From positions 1 through 64,000 of the forward strand of contig NZ_JAGGPM010000016.1 of the NCBI RefSeq assembly GCF_018613835.1: a DNA stretch of 64,000 nucleotides. The letters are read 5' to 3'. Each line of letters opens with the position of its first letter. Positions within the stretch are counted from its first letter, which is position 1. The translations under genes were made by a program, and so were the position numbers. The notes under the pieces are model-generated. The model had not been told where the DNA came from. It did no database searches and worked only from the letters and a program-made list of their open reading frames with translations. Positions 1 through 8,673 of the stretch are shown here, piece after piece. Source of the DNA: Arthrobacter sp. ISL-5 (GTDB taxonomy: Bacteria > Actinomycetota > Actinomycetes > Actinomycetales > Micrococcaceae).

Positions 1-18
1 AACCATTAACACGTGACA

Positions 19-159
19 CTAGGCCTCGTCGTGCCACCAGCCTGCCCAGGCGGTGGAGGTCAACTGGCCGCTGGGGAATCCGGGGCCGGCGCCGCCAAAT
101 TCGTGCCGGTCGTTCCGGCGGGAGTCAAGAAAGAGGGTAAGGCTGTTCCAGATCATCAT
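19..159 (-). CDS. Small hypothetical protein, 46 aa
   Basis: This short reading frame starts with a double ATG (positions 159 and 156) and ends with TAG. A good ribosome binding site (GGAAGGA) lies about nine bases upstream of the first ATG. The product begins MMIWNSLTLFLDSRRNDR, with a short hydrophobic start, a charged stretch, a Gly/Pro-rich centre and a Trp-rich C-terminus (AWAGWWHDEA). I do not recognise a family and assign no function. The support is the ribosome binding site and codon use; the length makes chance possible. Confidence 0.45.
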   Translation of the reverse strand: MMIWNSLTLFLDSRRNDRHEFGGAGPGFPSGQLTSTAWAGWWHDEA

Positions 160-395
160 GGCTGTGTCCTTCCGTTCACCGTCCTGACGACGGTTTCCAA
201 GTAGGCATCAGCATAGCCAAGCAGTGTTTCGTGGTATCGACGCCACGTTTCGGATTTGTATCTGGAATCTATCGTGGCTGTGCAGGGCCCTTGTGAGGGT
301 CCGTTCAAGACCGGCAGTTTTAGTCGAATCCCAATCTGGACGAAGTTAGGCCGGGCCCCGGCTGCTCACCGCACCGGCCCGGGAATGCGGGCGCC

Positions 396-420
396 GGGGG
401 CGGCGCCGGCAACCGCCCCC
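396..420 (-). terminator. GC-rich hairpin after the efflux gene
   Basis: An 8-bp perfect stem (GGGGGCGG/CCGCCCCC) with a nine-base loop lies 16 bases downstream of the stop codon of the DHA2 transporter gene. There is no T-run, which is common for actinobacterial terminators. Bases 160-395 otherwise hold nothing I can support except a presumed promoter for the small gene at 19-159. Confidence 0.3.
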
Positions 421-436
421 GATTTCAACTCATGAG

Positions 437-1924
437 TCAGGCCGTTACGCGGTCTGCGGCGCTGGATACCCGGCTGCGGGATGGCGCCGCAGCGATGAGC
501 AGGGCGGCTATGGCCACCGCTGCGCTCAGGATCAGGCCGGGGCGGTACTGTTCCAGCATCGCCGCCGCATCCACCGAGGTGCCGGCGGCGGGCGCGTTGC
601 CGTGACCGCTGACCATCGCGGTGGTAACGGCAAGCACCAGGGCGGCCCCCACCTGTGTGCTGGTCTGGATCAGACCGGCCGCCAGACCCTGTTCCGAATT
701 TCGGATGCCTGCGGTGGCCTGGACGTTGATGGACGGGAAGGCCAGAGCGAAGCCAATGCCCAGCAGCAGGACCGACGGCAGGATATCCGTCACGTAGTTG
801 GGTGAGGTGCCCACGCGCAGGAACAGTACGTAGCCGAGCGCCAATGACGCCAGACCGGTCAGAATGAGCCGCGGGGCGCCAAACCTGTCGATGAGCCGGT
901 CCGCGAAGGGAGCGCTCGAGGCCACCAGCAGGCCGGTGGGAAGCAGCGCCAGCGCCATGCCCAGCGGGCTCCACCCCAGCACGGACTGCAGGTAGAGCGT
1001 CAGGATGAACTGGAAGCTCAGGTACGAGCCGAACAGCCCCACGGCACTGAGGTTGGCCCGGGCAACCCAGCCTTCCTTGAGGATGTTGAACCGGATCAGC
1101 GGGTGCCTGACCCGGTTTTCGATCACGGCGAAGGCTGCCAGCACCGCTGCGGAGGCTGCGAATCCGGCGATAGTTGCCACAGATCCCCAGCCGTTCCCGG
1201 GTGCCGAAACCAGCGTGTAAACCAGCCCCAGCATGCCTGCCGCGAGCGTCACGGCACCCCAAACGTCATGTCCGCTGTCCTGGCCCTTGCCTTCGGCCTT
1301 GCCGGCGGCAGCGTCCCGGGGGATGTACTTCAGGCCAAGAATCACGACGGCGACCGCCACAGGCACCGAGACAAGGAAAGTCCAGCGCCAACTCATGGCG
1401 GTCATGAGGCCTCCGACAACAAGGCCGAGTGAGAAGCCGCTAGCGCCGAAGGTGGTGAAAATGGACACGGCGCGGTTTCGTTCGCGCCCTTCCGCGAAGT
1501 TGGTGGTGATGATCGAGAAGCCGGCAGGAGCCGTGAACGCGGCGGCCAGCCCTTTGATGAAGCGCGTGGCGATCAGCAGGGCAGGGTCATCCACCAGGCC
1601 GCCGAGCAGGGAAGCTGCGGCAAAGACGCTGAGCGCAATGAGGAAGATGCGCCGCCGGCCGAGCAGGTCCGCCATCCGGCCGCCCAGCAGGAGCAGGCTT
1701 CCGTAGCCGAGTACGTAGGCGGAGACGATCCATTGGAGGGATTCGGTCCCCAGGTGGAGTTCGGTGCCGATCGAGGGCAGCGCCACTCCGACCATGGAAA
1801 CGTCCAGCGCGTCGAGCGCCAGTACGGTGCACAGGACCAGGAGCAGCATCCACTGCGCACGGGTCCAGCGGACGGGCGAAAGCCGTTCTCCGGCAGATCT
1901 TTCAAGGGTGGAAGTTGAAGTCAT
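437..1924 (-). CDS. MFS drug efflux transporter, DHA2 (14-TM) type
   Basis: This 495-residue membrane protein belongs to the major facilitator superfamily and probably exports toxic organic compounds using the proton gradient. The first helix carries the DHA2-type motif LDALDVSMVGVALPSIG (residues about 37-53). The loop after helix 2 has the MFS motif A, GGRMADLLGRRR (81-92). The length and number of hydrophobic segments fit the 14-helix EmrB/QacA group. It is transcribed divergently from a MarR-type regulator 84 bases away, the usual arrangement for a self-regulated efflux pump whose repressor is released by the pump's substrate. The substrate cannot be read from sequence. Confidence 0.88.
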   Translation of the reverse strand: MTSTSTLERSAGERLSPVRWTRAQWMLLLVLCTVLALDALDVSMVGVALPSIGTELHLGTESLQWIVSAYVLGYGSLLLLGGRMADLLGRRRIFLIALSVFAAASLLGGLVDDPALLIATRFIKGLAAAFTAPAGFSIITTNFAEGRERNRAVSIFTTFGASGFSLGLVVGGLMTAMSWRWTFLVSVPVAVAVVILGLKYIPRDAAAGKAEGKGQDSGHDVWGAVTLAAGMLGLVYTLVSAPGNGWGSVATIAGFAASAAVLAAFAVIENRVRHPLIRFNILKEGWVARANLSAVGLFGSYLSFQFILTLYLQSVLGWSPLGMALALLPTGLLVASSAPFADRLIDRFGAPRLILTGLASLALGYVLFLRVGTSPNYVTDILPSVLLLGIGFALAFPSINVQATAGIRNSEQGLAAGLIQTSTQVGAALVLAVTTAMVSGHGNAPAAGTSVDAAAMLEQYRPGLILSAAVAIAALLIAAAPSRSRVSSAADRVTA

Positions 1925-1937
1925 GGGTTCAACTTAT

Positions 1938-1993
1938 ATGACACGTCATTGAATGACAAGGAATATTATGACGTGGACTTTTAATTCGTCATG
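1938..1993. promoter_or_regulatory. Candidate MarR operator region with repeated ATGAC half-sites
   Basis: The gap between the efflux gene and the marR gene contains a palindrome, ATGACACGTCAT (1938-1949). A further ATGAC lies near 1953, and a spaced inverted pair ATGACG (1968) and CGTCAT (1987-1992) follows. Five half-sites in 56 bases of an AT-richer divergent promoter are best explained as binding sites for the neighbouring MarR protein. This is inference from symmetry and position. Confidence 0.5.
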
Positions 1994-2008
1994 AACTAGA
2001 ATCGCTGC

Positions 2009-2386
2009 ATGGCAACACCGCAGGACCGACAGCTGGTTGAGCAATGGCGCAGCATCCAGAGCACCTACTTCCGCACCGCGGGCGCGATCGACCGAGCCCT
2101 GGAATCGCGGTTCAGCATCGGCCTGACCGAGTTTGAAATCCTGGACCTTGTGGCCGAAAGCGCGGACGCGGCGTGCAGGATGAAGCAGCTCGGCGAGCGG
2201 ACGCCCATGACCCAGAGCGCGATGTCCAAGGTGGTGGACAGGCTCGAGAAAGCCGGACTCATATCCCGCCATTCCTGCGAGGACGACCGGCGTTCGCTGT
2301 TTCTGGAACTCACCGACGCGGGCCGCGCCCTGCACGGGGAAGCGGCCGTCGAACACCGCGCCCTGCTGAAGGAAAACCTGGCCTGA
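2009..2386 (+). CDS. MarR-family transcriptional regulator
   Basis: This 125-residue winged-helix protein probably represses the divergent DHA2 efflux gene and itself. The recognition region reads MTQSAMSKVVDRLEKAGLISR, followed by the wing DDRRSLFLELTDAGR, typical of MarR. It is shorter than most MarR proteins (about 140-150 residues), and the last dimerisation helix is short. The ligand is unknown. The next gene, an adenylate kinase homologue, starts 51 bases downstream on the same strand. Confidence 0.82.
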   Translation: MATPQDRQLVEQWRSIQSTYFRTAGAIDRALESRFSIGLTEFEILDLVAESADAACRMKQLGERTPMTQSAMSKVVDRLEKAGLISRHSCEDDRRSLFLELTDAGRALHGEAAVEHRALLKENLA

Positions 2387-2437
2387 GAGCGTCACTCCCC
2401 CGCACTGTCAGCACGTACTACCTGAACGGATAGGCGC

Positions 2438-3025
2438 ATGACAAGATTACTGATCATCGGCCCTCCGGGCTCGGGCAAAGGCACCCAGGCTCACCGCATC
2501 AGCAAACAGCTGGGGATCGTGGAGATCTCCACGGGAGACATGTTCCGCACCCACCTGGCCGACCGCACGCCCCTGGGTACCGAGGCCCAAAAGTACCTGG
2601 ATTCCGGTGACCTGGTGCCGGACCATCTCACCACGGCCATGGTGCGCGAACGGCTGCAGCAACCGGACACGAAGAACGGCTTCCTTCTGGACGGCTACCC
2701 ACGAACGGTCAGCCAGATGGACGACCTGGGCGGCATCCTCGAGGAGACTGGTGACACCCTGGACGCCGTCCTGGAAATCACTGCGGACGACGACGAGATC
2801 GTCCGCCGGCTCCTGCTGCGGGCCGAGGCCGAAGGGCGCAGCGATGACACCGAAAGCGTCATCCGGCACCGCCTGCAGCTTTACCGGGAGGAAACCGAGC
2901 CCGTCATCTCGCGCTACGCCGAGCGCGGCCTGCTGGTCCGCGTGGACGGAACGGCCGACGTCGACCACGTCACCGCGGGCGCGCTGAAGGCCATCGAAAC
3001 CGCCAAGGCGGGCCGGGCAAGGTAG
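2438..3025 (+). CDS. adk: Adenylate kinase (short, zinc-free lid)
   Basis: This 195-residue nucleoside monophosphate kinase interconverts ATP plus AMP and two ADP in the cytoplasm. It has the P-loop GPPGSGKGTQ (residues 8-17), the AMP-binding region with STGDMFR (31-37) and the DGYPRT motif (85-90). The lid is short with no zinc cysteines, as usual for actinobacterial adenylate kinases. It lies outside the secY-adk-map ribosomal-protein context where the housekeeping gene normally sits, so this may be a second paralogue. I therefore use the symbol for the family, not as proof of the housekeeping role. It could be cotranscribed with the marR gene upstream. Confidence 0.8.
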   Translation: MTRLLIIGPPGSGKGTQAHRISKQLGIVEISTGDMFRTHLADRTPLGTEAQKYLDSGDLVPDHLTTAMVRERLQQPDTKNGFLLDGYPRTVSQMDDLGGILEETGDTLDAVLEITADDDEIVRRLLLRAEAEGRSDDTESVIRHRLQLYREETEPVISRYAERGLLVRVDGTADVDHVTAGALKAIETAKAGRAR

Positions 3026-3061
3026 CCGCCGGCACCTGACAACGGCCGCGCAGCTAGGGCA

Positions 3062-3730
3062 TCACGCCTGCTTCCAGGCATACCGGCGTTCGGGGCGTCC
3101 GACGCCGTACTTAAGGGTGACGTCCACCATCCCCTCGTCATTGAGGTACTCAAGGTAGCGCCGCGCGCTCACCCGCGACGTGCCGACCACCACGGCCAGT
3201 TCGGCGGCCGAAAGATCGCCCATGGAGGCGAGCAGCGCCCGCTCCACGAGCTGCAGCGTCTCGGCGCTGCAGCCTTTGGGCAGCGGCCGGTCGCCGCGCT
3301 CCAGCCCGAAGACCCGGTTGACGTCAGCCTGTTCCGCCACGTCCTTGGAGGAAGCCAGGCTTTGATAGGTGTTCCGGTAGTGCTCCAGGCGCTCCTGCAG
3401 GTCCGTTTGGGAAAACGGCTTGATCAGGTAGTGAACGATTCCGCCGCGCAGTGCCCGGCGCACCGTCTCCACCTCCCTGGCCGCACTGATCACCAGGACG
3501 TCCAGCTCGGGCGCCACCTCCCGCAGCTGATGCATCAGGTCCAGCCCGTTGATATCCGGGAGGTGGATGTCCAGCAGCACCAGGTCCGGCTGCAGCCGCT
3601 GCGTCTCCAGCACCGCCTGCGCGCCGGTATGGGCGACACCGACGACGGCGAACCCCGGCGTGCGCTGGATGAACCCGGCGTGGACCTTGGCCACCATGAA
3701 ATCATCATCAACAATCAGGACGCTGATCAT
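3062..3730 (-). CDS. Response regulator, CitB/DcuR/DctR type
   Basis: This 222-residue protein has an N-terminal receiver domain and a C-terminal helix-turn-helix. The receiver shows the acidic pocket DDD (8-10), the phosphoacceptor Asp in LLDIHLP (about residue 54) and the conserved Lys in IKPF (about 104). The DNA-binding part (about 170-210) contains AELAVVVGTSRVSARRYLEYL. It overlaps its sensor kinase gene by four bases, so the two are translationally coupled. Homologous pairs control uptake of citrate and C4-dicarboxylates. A plausible target in this window is the tctCBA cluster near 19-22 kb, but nothing in the sequence proves that. Confidence 0.88.
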   Translation of the reverse strand: MISVLIVDDDFMVAKVHAGFIQRTPGFAVVGVAHTGAQAVLETQRLQPDLVLLDIHLPDINGLDLMHQLREVAPELDVLVISAAREVETVRRALRGGIVHYLIKPFSQTDLQERLEHYRNTYQSLASSKDVAEQADVNRVFGLERGDRPLPKGCSAETLQLVERALLASMGDLSAAELAVVVGTSRVSARRYLEYLNDEGMVDVTLKYGVGRPERRYAWKQA

Positions 3731-5433
3731 GGCTGCTTCCCCTCATTGATCTGGTTGGCCCGCAGCTGTTCGGCGGGCAACTGTTCGGCACCGGTCTGGG
3801 CCGCACCGGTCTGGGCCGCGCCGGTCCGACCGTCGGCGCGCACCGGATCCGCACCGAAAAGTTCCGCCGTGAACACGGCGCCGCCGTCGTTGTGCACGGT
3901 CAGCCGGCCGCCGCGGCGCTGGCAGACCACCCGGGCGAGCGCGAGGCCGTAGCCGCGCCCACCGTCGGGCGAATTCTTCGTGCTGAACCCCTGGCGGAAG
4001 ATGTCCTCCATGACGTCCGCCGGGACTCCCGGTCCGGAGTCCCGCACCACAACCCGCACGCCGCCGTCGTCGTCCTCCCCGATGAGCACCTCCACCTCAG
4101 CGTCGGCAGCGGCGTTGGTGACCGCGTCGAGCGCGTTGTCCACGAGGTTGCCCACCACGGTGGTCAGGTCCCGGGACAGTGCCTCATCAATCCGGCCCAG
4201 CCGGGACTCTCCGGCCAGCTGGAGTGACACGCCGCGCTCCGTGGCGAGGCTCGATTTGGCGATGAGCAAGGCGGCCAGCGCCGGGTCCTGGATCCTGCTG
4301 GTGACCTCGTCGTTGAGGCGGGTGCGGTTCAACGTAGTGCCGTTGACGAACTGCACCACGGCGTCATACTCGCCGATCTGGATCAGTCCGGAAATCGTGT
4401 GCAGCTGGTTGGCGAACTCATGTGCCTGGGCGCGGAGAGTGTCCGTGGCTGTCCGGGTGGTGCCCAGTTCCCGTTCCAGGGAGGCCAGTTCCGTCCGGTC
4501 ACGCAGCGTGGTCACCGACCCGATGACGCGGCCGTGCGAGCGCATGGGCATCCGGTTCAGGACCACCAGACTCTCGCCCACCAGCACCAGCCTGTCCGGT
4601 CCGGGCTGGTCCTGCGTGAGGACCTCCTTGAGCGCCGGCTGCACGGCAAGGCTGCGGAGATCCTTCCCCACGCAGTCGTCGGGGAGGCCCAGCAGGCGCC
4701 GGGCGCTGTCGTTGACCACGGTGATCCGCTGCTGCGGATCCAGCGCCACCACACCCTCCTTGAGCCCGTGAAGCATCGCTTCCCGGTTCTCGACGAGCCC
4801 GGTGATCTCGTCCGGCTCCATGCCCAGCGTCTGGCGCTTGACCCGCCGCGCGAGCAGAAGCGAACCGGCCACCCCCAGGACACTCGCCACGCCCAGATAC
4901 GTCAGCAGGTTCGGCACGGCATCGCCCAGCCGCTCCAGTACGGACGGGAAGTTCCTGCCGACGGCGGCGATGCCCACGATCTTCCCGCCGTCGTCCAGCA
5001 CGGGAACGTGGGCGGAGAGCGCTTCGGCACCTCCCGTATCCACGAGGCCGGTCCAGGCCCGCCCGGTCATCACGACGCTGTCGCCGAGTTCCATCGCGCG
5101 GCCCTCCTGCGAGGGGTCCGATGACGTCACCACCGTCCGGTCAGCGCGGGCCAAGGCGACATGTGAGGAGCCGGAGATTGTCCGCACGGATTCGGCGACG
5201 GCCGGCAGTGCGGACCCGCTGCCCGGCTGGGCATCTGCCAGCAGGCTGCGGACGGCCGGGTGTGCCGCAAGCGTTTCGGCCGCCGACAGCGCGCGGCGGC
5301 CTTCGATCCGCTCGAACGCGGCCGCGGACTGCGCCAGCGAGATCGCCACCACGGCCACCAGCACGGCCAGCACTATCAGCAGCTGCAGCCGGAGATACTG
5401 CCCCGCAAGGGACATCCCTCGCCGTCGAGTCAT
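3727..5433 (-). CDS. Sensor histidine kinase, CitA/DcuS type
   Basis: This 568-residue membrane kinase has the CitA/DcuS layout: a first transmembrane helix (about 16-36), an extracytoplasmic sensor domain, a second helix (about 175-195), a cytoplasmic PAS domain, an HPK7-like H-box (AHEFANQLHTISGL) and a C-terminal ATPase domain with NLVDNALDA, DSGPGV and GRGYGLAL. It should sense an external carboxylate and phosphorylate the overlapping response regulator. An oddity is the C-terminal tail after the kinase domain: a five-residue repeat (TGAAQ, TGAAQ, TGAEQ) encoded by a 15-bp tandem repeat near 3789-3827. This tail is probably length-variable and not catalytic. Confidence 0.88.
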   Translation of the reverse strand: MTRRRGMSLAGQYLRLQLLIVLAVLVAVVAISLAQSAAAFERIEGRRALSAAETLAAHPAVRSLLADAQPGSGSALPAVAESVRTISGSSHVALARADRTVVTSSDPSQEGRAMELGDSVVMTGRAWTGLVDTGGAEALSAHVPVLDDGGKIVGIAAVGRNFPSVLERLGDAVPNLLTYLGVASVLGVAGSLLLARRVKRQTLGMEPDEITGLVENREAMLHGLKEGVVALDPQQRITVVNDSARRLLGLPDDCVGKDLRSLAVQPALKEVLTQDQPGPDRLVLVGESLVVLNRMPMRSHGRVIGSVTTLRDRTELASLERELGTTRTATDTLRAQAHEFANQLHTISGLIQIGEYDAVVQFVNGTTLNRTRLNDEVTSRIQDPALAALLIAKSSLATERGVSLQLAGESRLGRIDEALSRDLTTVVGNLVDNALDAVTNAAADAEVEVLIGEDDDGGVRVVVRDSGPGVPADVMEDIFRQGFSTKNSPDGGRGYGLALARVVCQRRGGRLTVHNDGGAVFTAELFGADPVRADGRTGAAQTGAAQTGAEQLPAEQLRANQINEGKQP

Positions 5434-5588
5434 GTGCTGCTGTCTTTCTGTGTGTGTTGGCCGCGGTCGTGCGGGAGGTGGGGCAGGGGCCGGTTCGCCG
5501 TACCCGCGATTCCGCGCCGTTTCCGTCGCGGTGGGGTGAACTATACCGCACCCGTGGTGGCTGGTTTTCGCGGGGTGCGGGGGCCCGG

Positions 5589-6656
5589 TTAGAGGTGAGC
5601 CGGTGAGGTTCCGGCTTGGGCTGCTGTGATCAACGCGGTGAGGTTTTCCCTAGTGACTGGGCGGGGGTTGGAGGCGGGGATGACGGGGAGGATGAGCTGG
5701 ACTGCTTCGGCGATGTTTTCCTCGGCAAAACCGAGATCTTTGAGTGAGGTGGGGCCGTCCAGTGTGTCCCGGAGCGTGTTCAGGCCCTCCAGGGCGTTGC
5801 CGGTGCCGAGTGCGGCTGCGATCCTGGCGGCCGCATCGTTGATGGCGGGGGCGTTGAATGCCAGGACGTGCGGGAGCACGACGGCGTGGGTTTGGGCGTG
5901 GGGCAGGTTCCATCTGCCGCCGAGGATGTGGCAGATCTTGTGGTGCATCCCGGACCCTGCGGACGCGAAGGCGACGGCGGACAGGTAGGCCCCGTACTGG
6001 GCTTGCTCCCTGCCGGTGAGATCGTTCGGGTTGCTGCTAATAGCCGGAAGGCCGTCGGTGAGGGCGCGGATGCCTCCTAGTGCCAGCGCCTGGTTGATGG
6101 GGTCTGTGCGGGGCGCCCATATGGAGTCGATGCAGTGGGCCAGAGCGTTTAGCCCTGAGGCTATGCTCAGTTCCTTGGGCAGGGACAGTGTGAGCTCGGC
6201 GTCGTAAATGACGGTTAAGGGCAGCACGCGGTCGTCGACGCCGGTGGTTTTGTGGGAGGCATCGGTCAGTCCCCAGACGTTGGTCGCCTCGGAACCGGCG
6301 TAGGTCGTCGGCAGGGCGATGATCGGCAGGCCGGTCGTCAGTGCGATGGCTTTGGCCAGCCCTATGGCGGAGCCGCCGCCGACGCTGACGAGCAGGTCTA
6401 TGCCGTTCCGGATCGCTGCGTTTCGGGCCGTGTCGGCCTTGTGGAGGGGCACGTGCGGGGCGACGTCGTCATGGATCAGTTTTACCTTTATGCCGGCGGT
6501 GATCTTTTCGGCTTCTGGCCGTTCCCTGGCGGAGGCGATGACCATGATTTTTTGGGCGGTGAGGCGTTTGACCTCGGCAGTGAGGTGTTCGGCTGCTTTT
6601 CCGGCGCCGAACAGCACTCGCTGGCCCAGGGTGTTGTGCACGAATGTCAGTCCCAC
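5589..6656 (-). CDS. Maleylacetate reductase (iron-type alcohol dehydrogenase family)
   Basis: This 355-residue enzyme probably reduces maleylacetate to 3-oxoadipate with NAD(P)H, the step joining hydroquinone and hydroxyquinol cleavage to the 3-oxoadipate pathway. The nucleotide-binding region reads VSVGGGSAIGLAKAIA followed by ALPTTYAGSEAT. The candidate metal-site histidines are in ALAHCIDSIWA and SGMHHKICHILGG. The length matches the MacA/LinF/TfdF group. It is the last gene of a five-gene operon beginning with yceI at 9219. Its partner dioxygenase lies across the MarR gene at 10228. Another iron-type alcohol dehydrogenase is the alternative, but the GSGMHHK region favours maleylacetate reductase. 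Confidence 0.8.
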   Translation of the reverse strand: MGLTFVHNTLGQRVLFGAGKAAEHLTAEVKRLTAQKIMVIASARERPEAEKITAGIKVKLIHDDVAPHVPLHKADTARNAAIRNGIDLLVSVGGGSAIGLAKAIALTTGLPIIALPTTYAGSEATNVWGLTDASHKTTGVDDRVLPLTVIYDAELTLSLPKELSIASGLNALAHCIDSIWAPRTDPINQALALGGIRALTDGLPAISSNPNDLTGREQAQYGAYLSAVAFASAGSGMHHKICHILGGRWNLPHAQTHAVVLPHVLAFNAPAINDAAARIAAALGTGNALEGLNTLRDTLDGPTSLKDLGFAEENIAEAVQLILPVIPASNPRPVTRENLTALITAAQAGTSPAHL

Positions 6657-6667
6657 GGCCCTTGTCC

Positions 6668-7018
6668 TTACGGCGTGTAGACGCGACCGACGGCGGCCAG
6701 GTGCTCGGGCCGGATCGGCGCGGCGTGCTGCTGGTAGTCAGGGTGCCGGCGTATCCAGCCCTTGATGTAGGGGCAGACGGGGATGATGGTCAGCCCGGCG
6801 GCGATGGTGTCGTCCAAGGCATGCTTGGCCAGGACTGCGGCGGGGCCCTTGCCTGCGTAGGCCTCGCTCACCTCGGTGTGGTAAAAAATCCGTTCGCTGT
6901 CGTCCGGGCCGCTGGCGGGCACGTACTCGGTCTTGCCGATGGCGGTCTCCCCGTCGATGAGCTCGTAGCAGTGGTCGGCGGGGTCGTGTCGGACGGTGAT
7001 GCTTTTTTCCAGTTCCAT
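6668..7018 (-). CDS. Small GNAT-fold N-acetyltransferase (YjdJ type)
   Basis: This 116-residue protein resembles the short GCN5-related acetyltransferases with a minimal acetyl-CoA fold: FYHTEVSEAYAGKGPAAVLAKHALDDTIAAGLTIIPVCPYIKGWIRRHPDY. The start at 7018 is chosen because an AGGAG sequence lies six bases upstream; the frame is open further upstream but overlaps the pirin gene. It sits between pirin and maleylacetate reductase with gaps of 11-22 bases, so it is cotranscribed with them. The substrate is unknown. Members of this family sit in stress operons in many bacteria. Confidence 0.78.
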   Translation of the reverse strand: MELEKSITVRHDPADHCYELIDGETAIGKTEYVPASGPDDSERIFYHTEVSEAYAGKGPAAVLAKHALDDTIAAGLTIIPVCPYIKGWIRRHPDYQQHAAPIRPEHLAAVGRVYTP

Positions 7019-7040
7019 GGGGACTCCTGATGGTCGGTTG

Positions 7041-8054
7041 CTAGCCGCGGGGCCGCAGCTGTGCGTTGGGCAGGACGGGCGCGGGCAGCGGAGCGGGGGT
7101 TCCTTGCGGGAACGGACCGAAGCGCGGGTAGGAGGCCCCGTCGGGGTAGGCGCCGCCGCTGGGCTGGGAGGCGCGTTCCGCACCGATTTCTGCCTGCCAC
7201 GCTGCCCGGTAGGCGACGACTTCCTCGTGCGTCCGTCCGACGAAGTTCCACCACATGACGATCTGCTCCCCCAAAGGTTCGCCACCGAGGATGAGCACCC
7301 TTACAGGGGTGTCCCCGGCTTCCAGGACCAGACGGGACTGCCCGGCGGGCAGGTAAGCCAGGTGGTCAACGGGCAGGAGTGAACCGTTGAGGAGCACGTT
7401 CCCGGTGTCGAGCAGGATGCCGTGCTCGAAGGATGGGTCGAGGTCCAGATCCAGTGTCCCGCCGGAGCGGATAGTGGCCTCGGCCGCCATCAGCGGCGGG
7501 GTGTAGGTTTCCACCGGCGACGTGGATCCGGCCAGGGAACCGAGGAAGACCTTCAGTTCGGCGTTCCCAAGGCGCTCCGGCTCAGGGGCATAGTGCTCGA
7601 ACGTGGGGGCCATGTGGCGGGTGGAATCCGGCAACGCGAACCACAGCTGCGCTCCGTGCAGGACCGTTGTGGCAGGGGTGGAGAGTTCCTGGTGGGAGAT
7701 TCCGCGGCCGGCGACCATGAGGTTGACCTCCCCTGGGCGGACGGTGGCCGTGTAGCCGGCGGAGTCGCGGTGCTCGATTTCTCCGGTGAACAGCCAGCTG
7801 ACAGTGGCCAAGCCGGTGTGCGGGTGCCGTGCCACCTTCATGCCTCCCGAGGAGGAGACCAGGTCCGGGCCGTAGTGGTCCAGGAAGCACCAGGAACCGA
7901 TGAGGCTGCGTTTTTTCTGGGGCAGGGTCCGGCGTACGGGCATGGCGCGGGGCCCGCCCAGGGGAACTACACGCGGGGGCAGGAATTCGATGCCTTCGGG
8001 CTGCCCGTCCTCACCACAGAGTATTTCCTGGGGGACGGTTTCCAGGTTGCTCAT
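7041..8054 (-). CDS. Pirin-family bicupin protein
   Basis: This 337-residue protein has the pirin layout of two cupin barrels. The N-terminal barrel holds the metal-ligand set HPHTG, EIEHRD and GRGISHQE. Some bacterial pirins are quercetin 2,3-dioxygenases; others are redox regulators. The start at 8054 overlaps the stop of the upstream AhpD-like gene by four bases (ATGA), so the two are translationally coupled. The C-terminal 40 residues are Pro/Gly-rich. In this operon a role in handling aromatic or quinone compounds is likely, but the substrate is not shown by the sequence. Confidence 0.85.
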   Translation of the reverse strand: MSNLETVPQEILCGEDGQPEGIEFLPPRVVPLGGPRAMPVRRTLPQKKRSLIGSWCFLDHYGPDLVSSSGGMKVARHPHTGLATVSWLFTGEIEHRDSAGYTATVRPGEVNLMVAGRGISHQELSTPATTVLHGAQLWFALPDSTRHMAPTFEHYAPEPERLGNAELKVFLGSLAGSTSPVETYTPPLMAAEATIRSGGTLDLDLDPSFEHGILLDTGNVLLNGSLLPVDHLAYLPAGQSRLVLEAGDTPVRVLILGGEPLGEQIVMWWNFVGRTHEEVVAYRAAWQAEIGAERASQPSGGAYPDGASYPRFGPFPQGTPAPLPAPVLPNAQLRPRG

Positions 8055-8560
8055 GCCTGGCTCCCCACGGGTTCCCGGCCGGGGCCGGCGGCCCCGGCGG
8101 AGGACCGGGGGCGGACCGGGTGGCGGCTGAGGATGGAGATCCGGTTGAAGGCGGTCATGGTGACCGCTGCCCACTGCAGGGCCGAATACTGGGCGTCGGT
8201 CAGTGCTGCGCGCGCTGCAGTCATACCGGCGTGGAGGCTGTCGTGACCGGGCAGTCCGGTGACGGCTTCGCCGATGGTGAGTGCGGCGCGCTCGGCCTGG
8301 GTGAACAGGGCGGTATCCCGCCAGGCGGGGAGCACCGCGAGCTGCCGGTCGCTGACGCCGGCGTCACGGGCGAGCCGGACGTGCAGGTCCAGGCAGAAAG
8401 CGCAGCCGTTCAGCTGGGAGGTCCGCACGTTGACCAGTTCCATGACCGATCTGGGCAGGCCCGCCTGCTCGGCGGCGTCTGCGACCTTGAGTGCGAGCCC
8501 GTTCAGGGCCCGCCAGCTGGCCGGGTCGGACTTGTCGAGAAAGAAATTACTGCCTGGCAT
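8051..8560 (-). CDS. Carboxymuconolactone decarboxylase/AhpD-like alkylhydroperoxidase
   Basis: This 169-residue protein has the AhpD core with the redox pair CAFC in NGCAFCLDLHVRLARDAG, the hallmark of alkylhydroperoxidases of the carboxymuconolactone decarboxylase family. It probably reduces organic peroxides or a similar electrophile using a thiol relay. The start at 8560 is supported by AGGAG five bases upstream; in-frame ATGs further upstream lack such a site. It is the second gene of the yceI operon and overlaps the pirin gene. Its induction along with pirin and maleylacetate reductase would fit defence against redox-cycling quinones. Confidence 0.85.
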   Translation of the reverse strand: MPGSNFFLDKSDPASWRALNGLALKVADAAEQAGLPRSVMELVNVRTSQLNGCAFCLDLHVRLARDAGVSDRQLAVLPAWRDTALFTQAERAALTIGEAVTGLPGHDSLHAGMTAARAALTDAQYSALQWAAVTMTAFNRISILSRHPVRPRSSAGAAGPGREPVGSQA

Positions 8561-8673
8561 GCCGCTCCTTGTCATCACCCGGCCGGCATTGCTCGCCGGC
8601 CTCATCCAACCTCACCACATTGCCCTCCAGTCTCTCCCCCAACTTCCGGCGTGGCGCCGGCCCCCGGGTGGGG

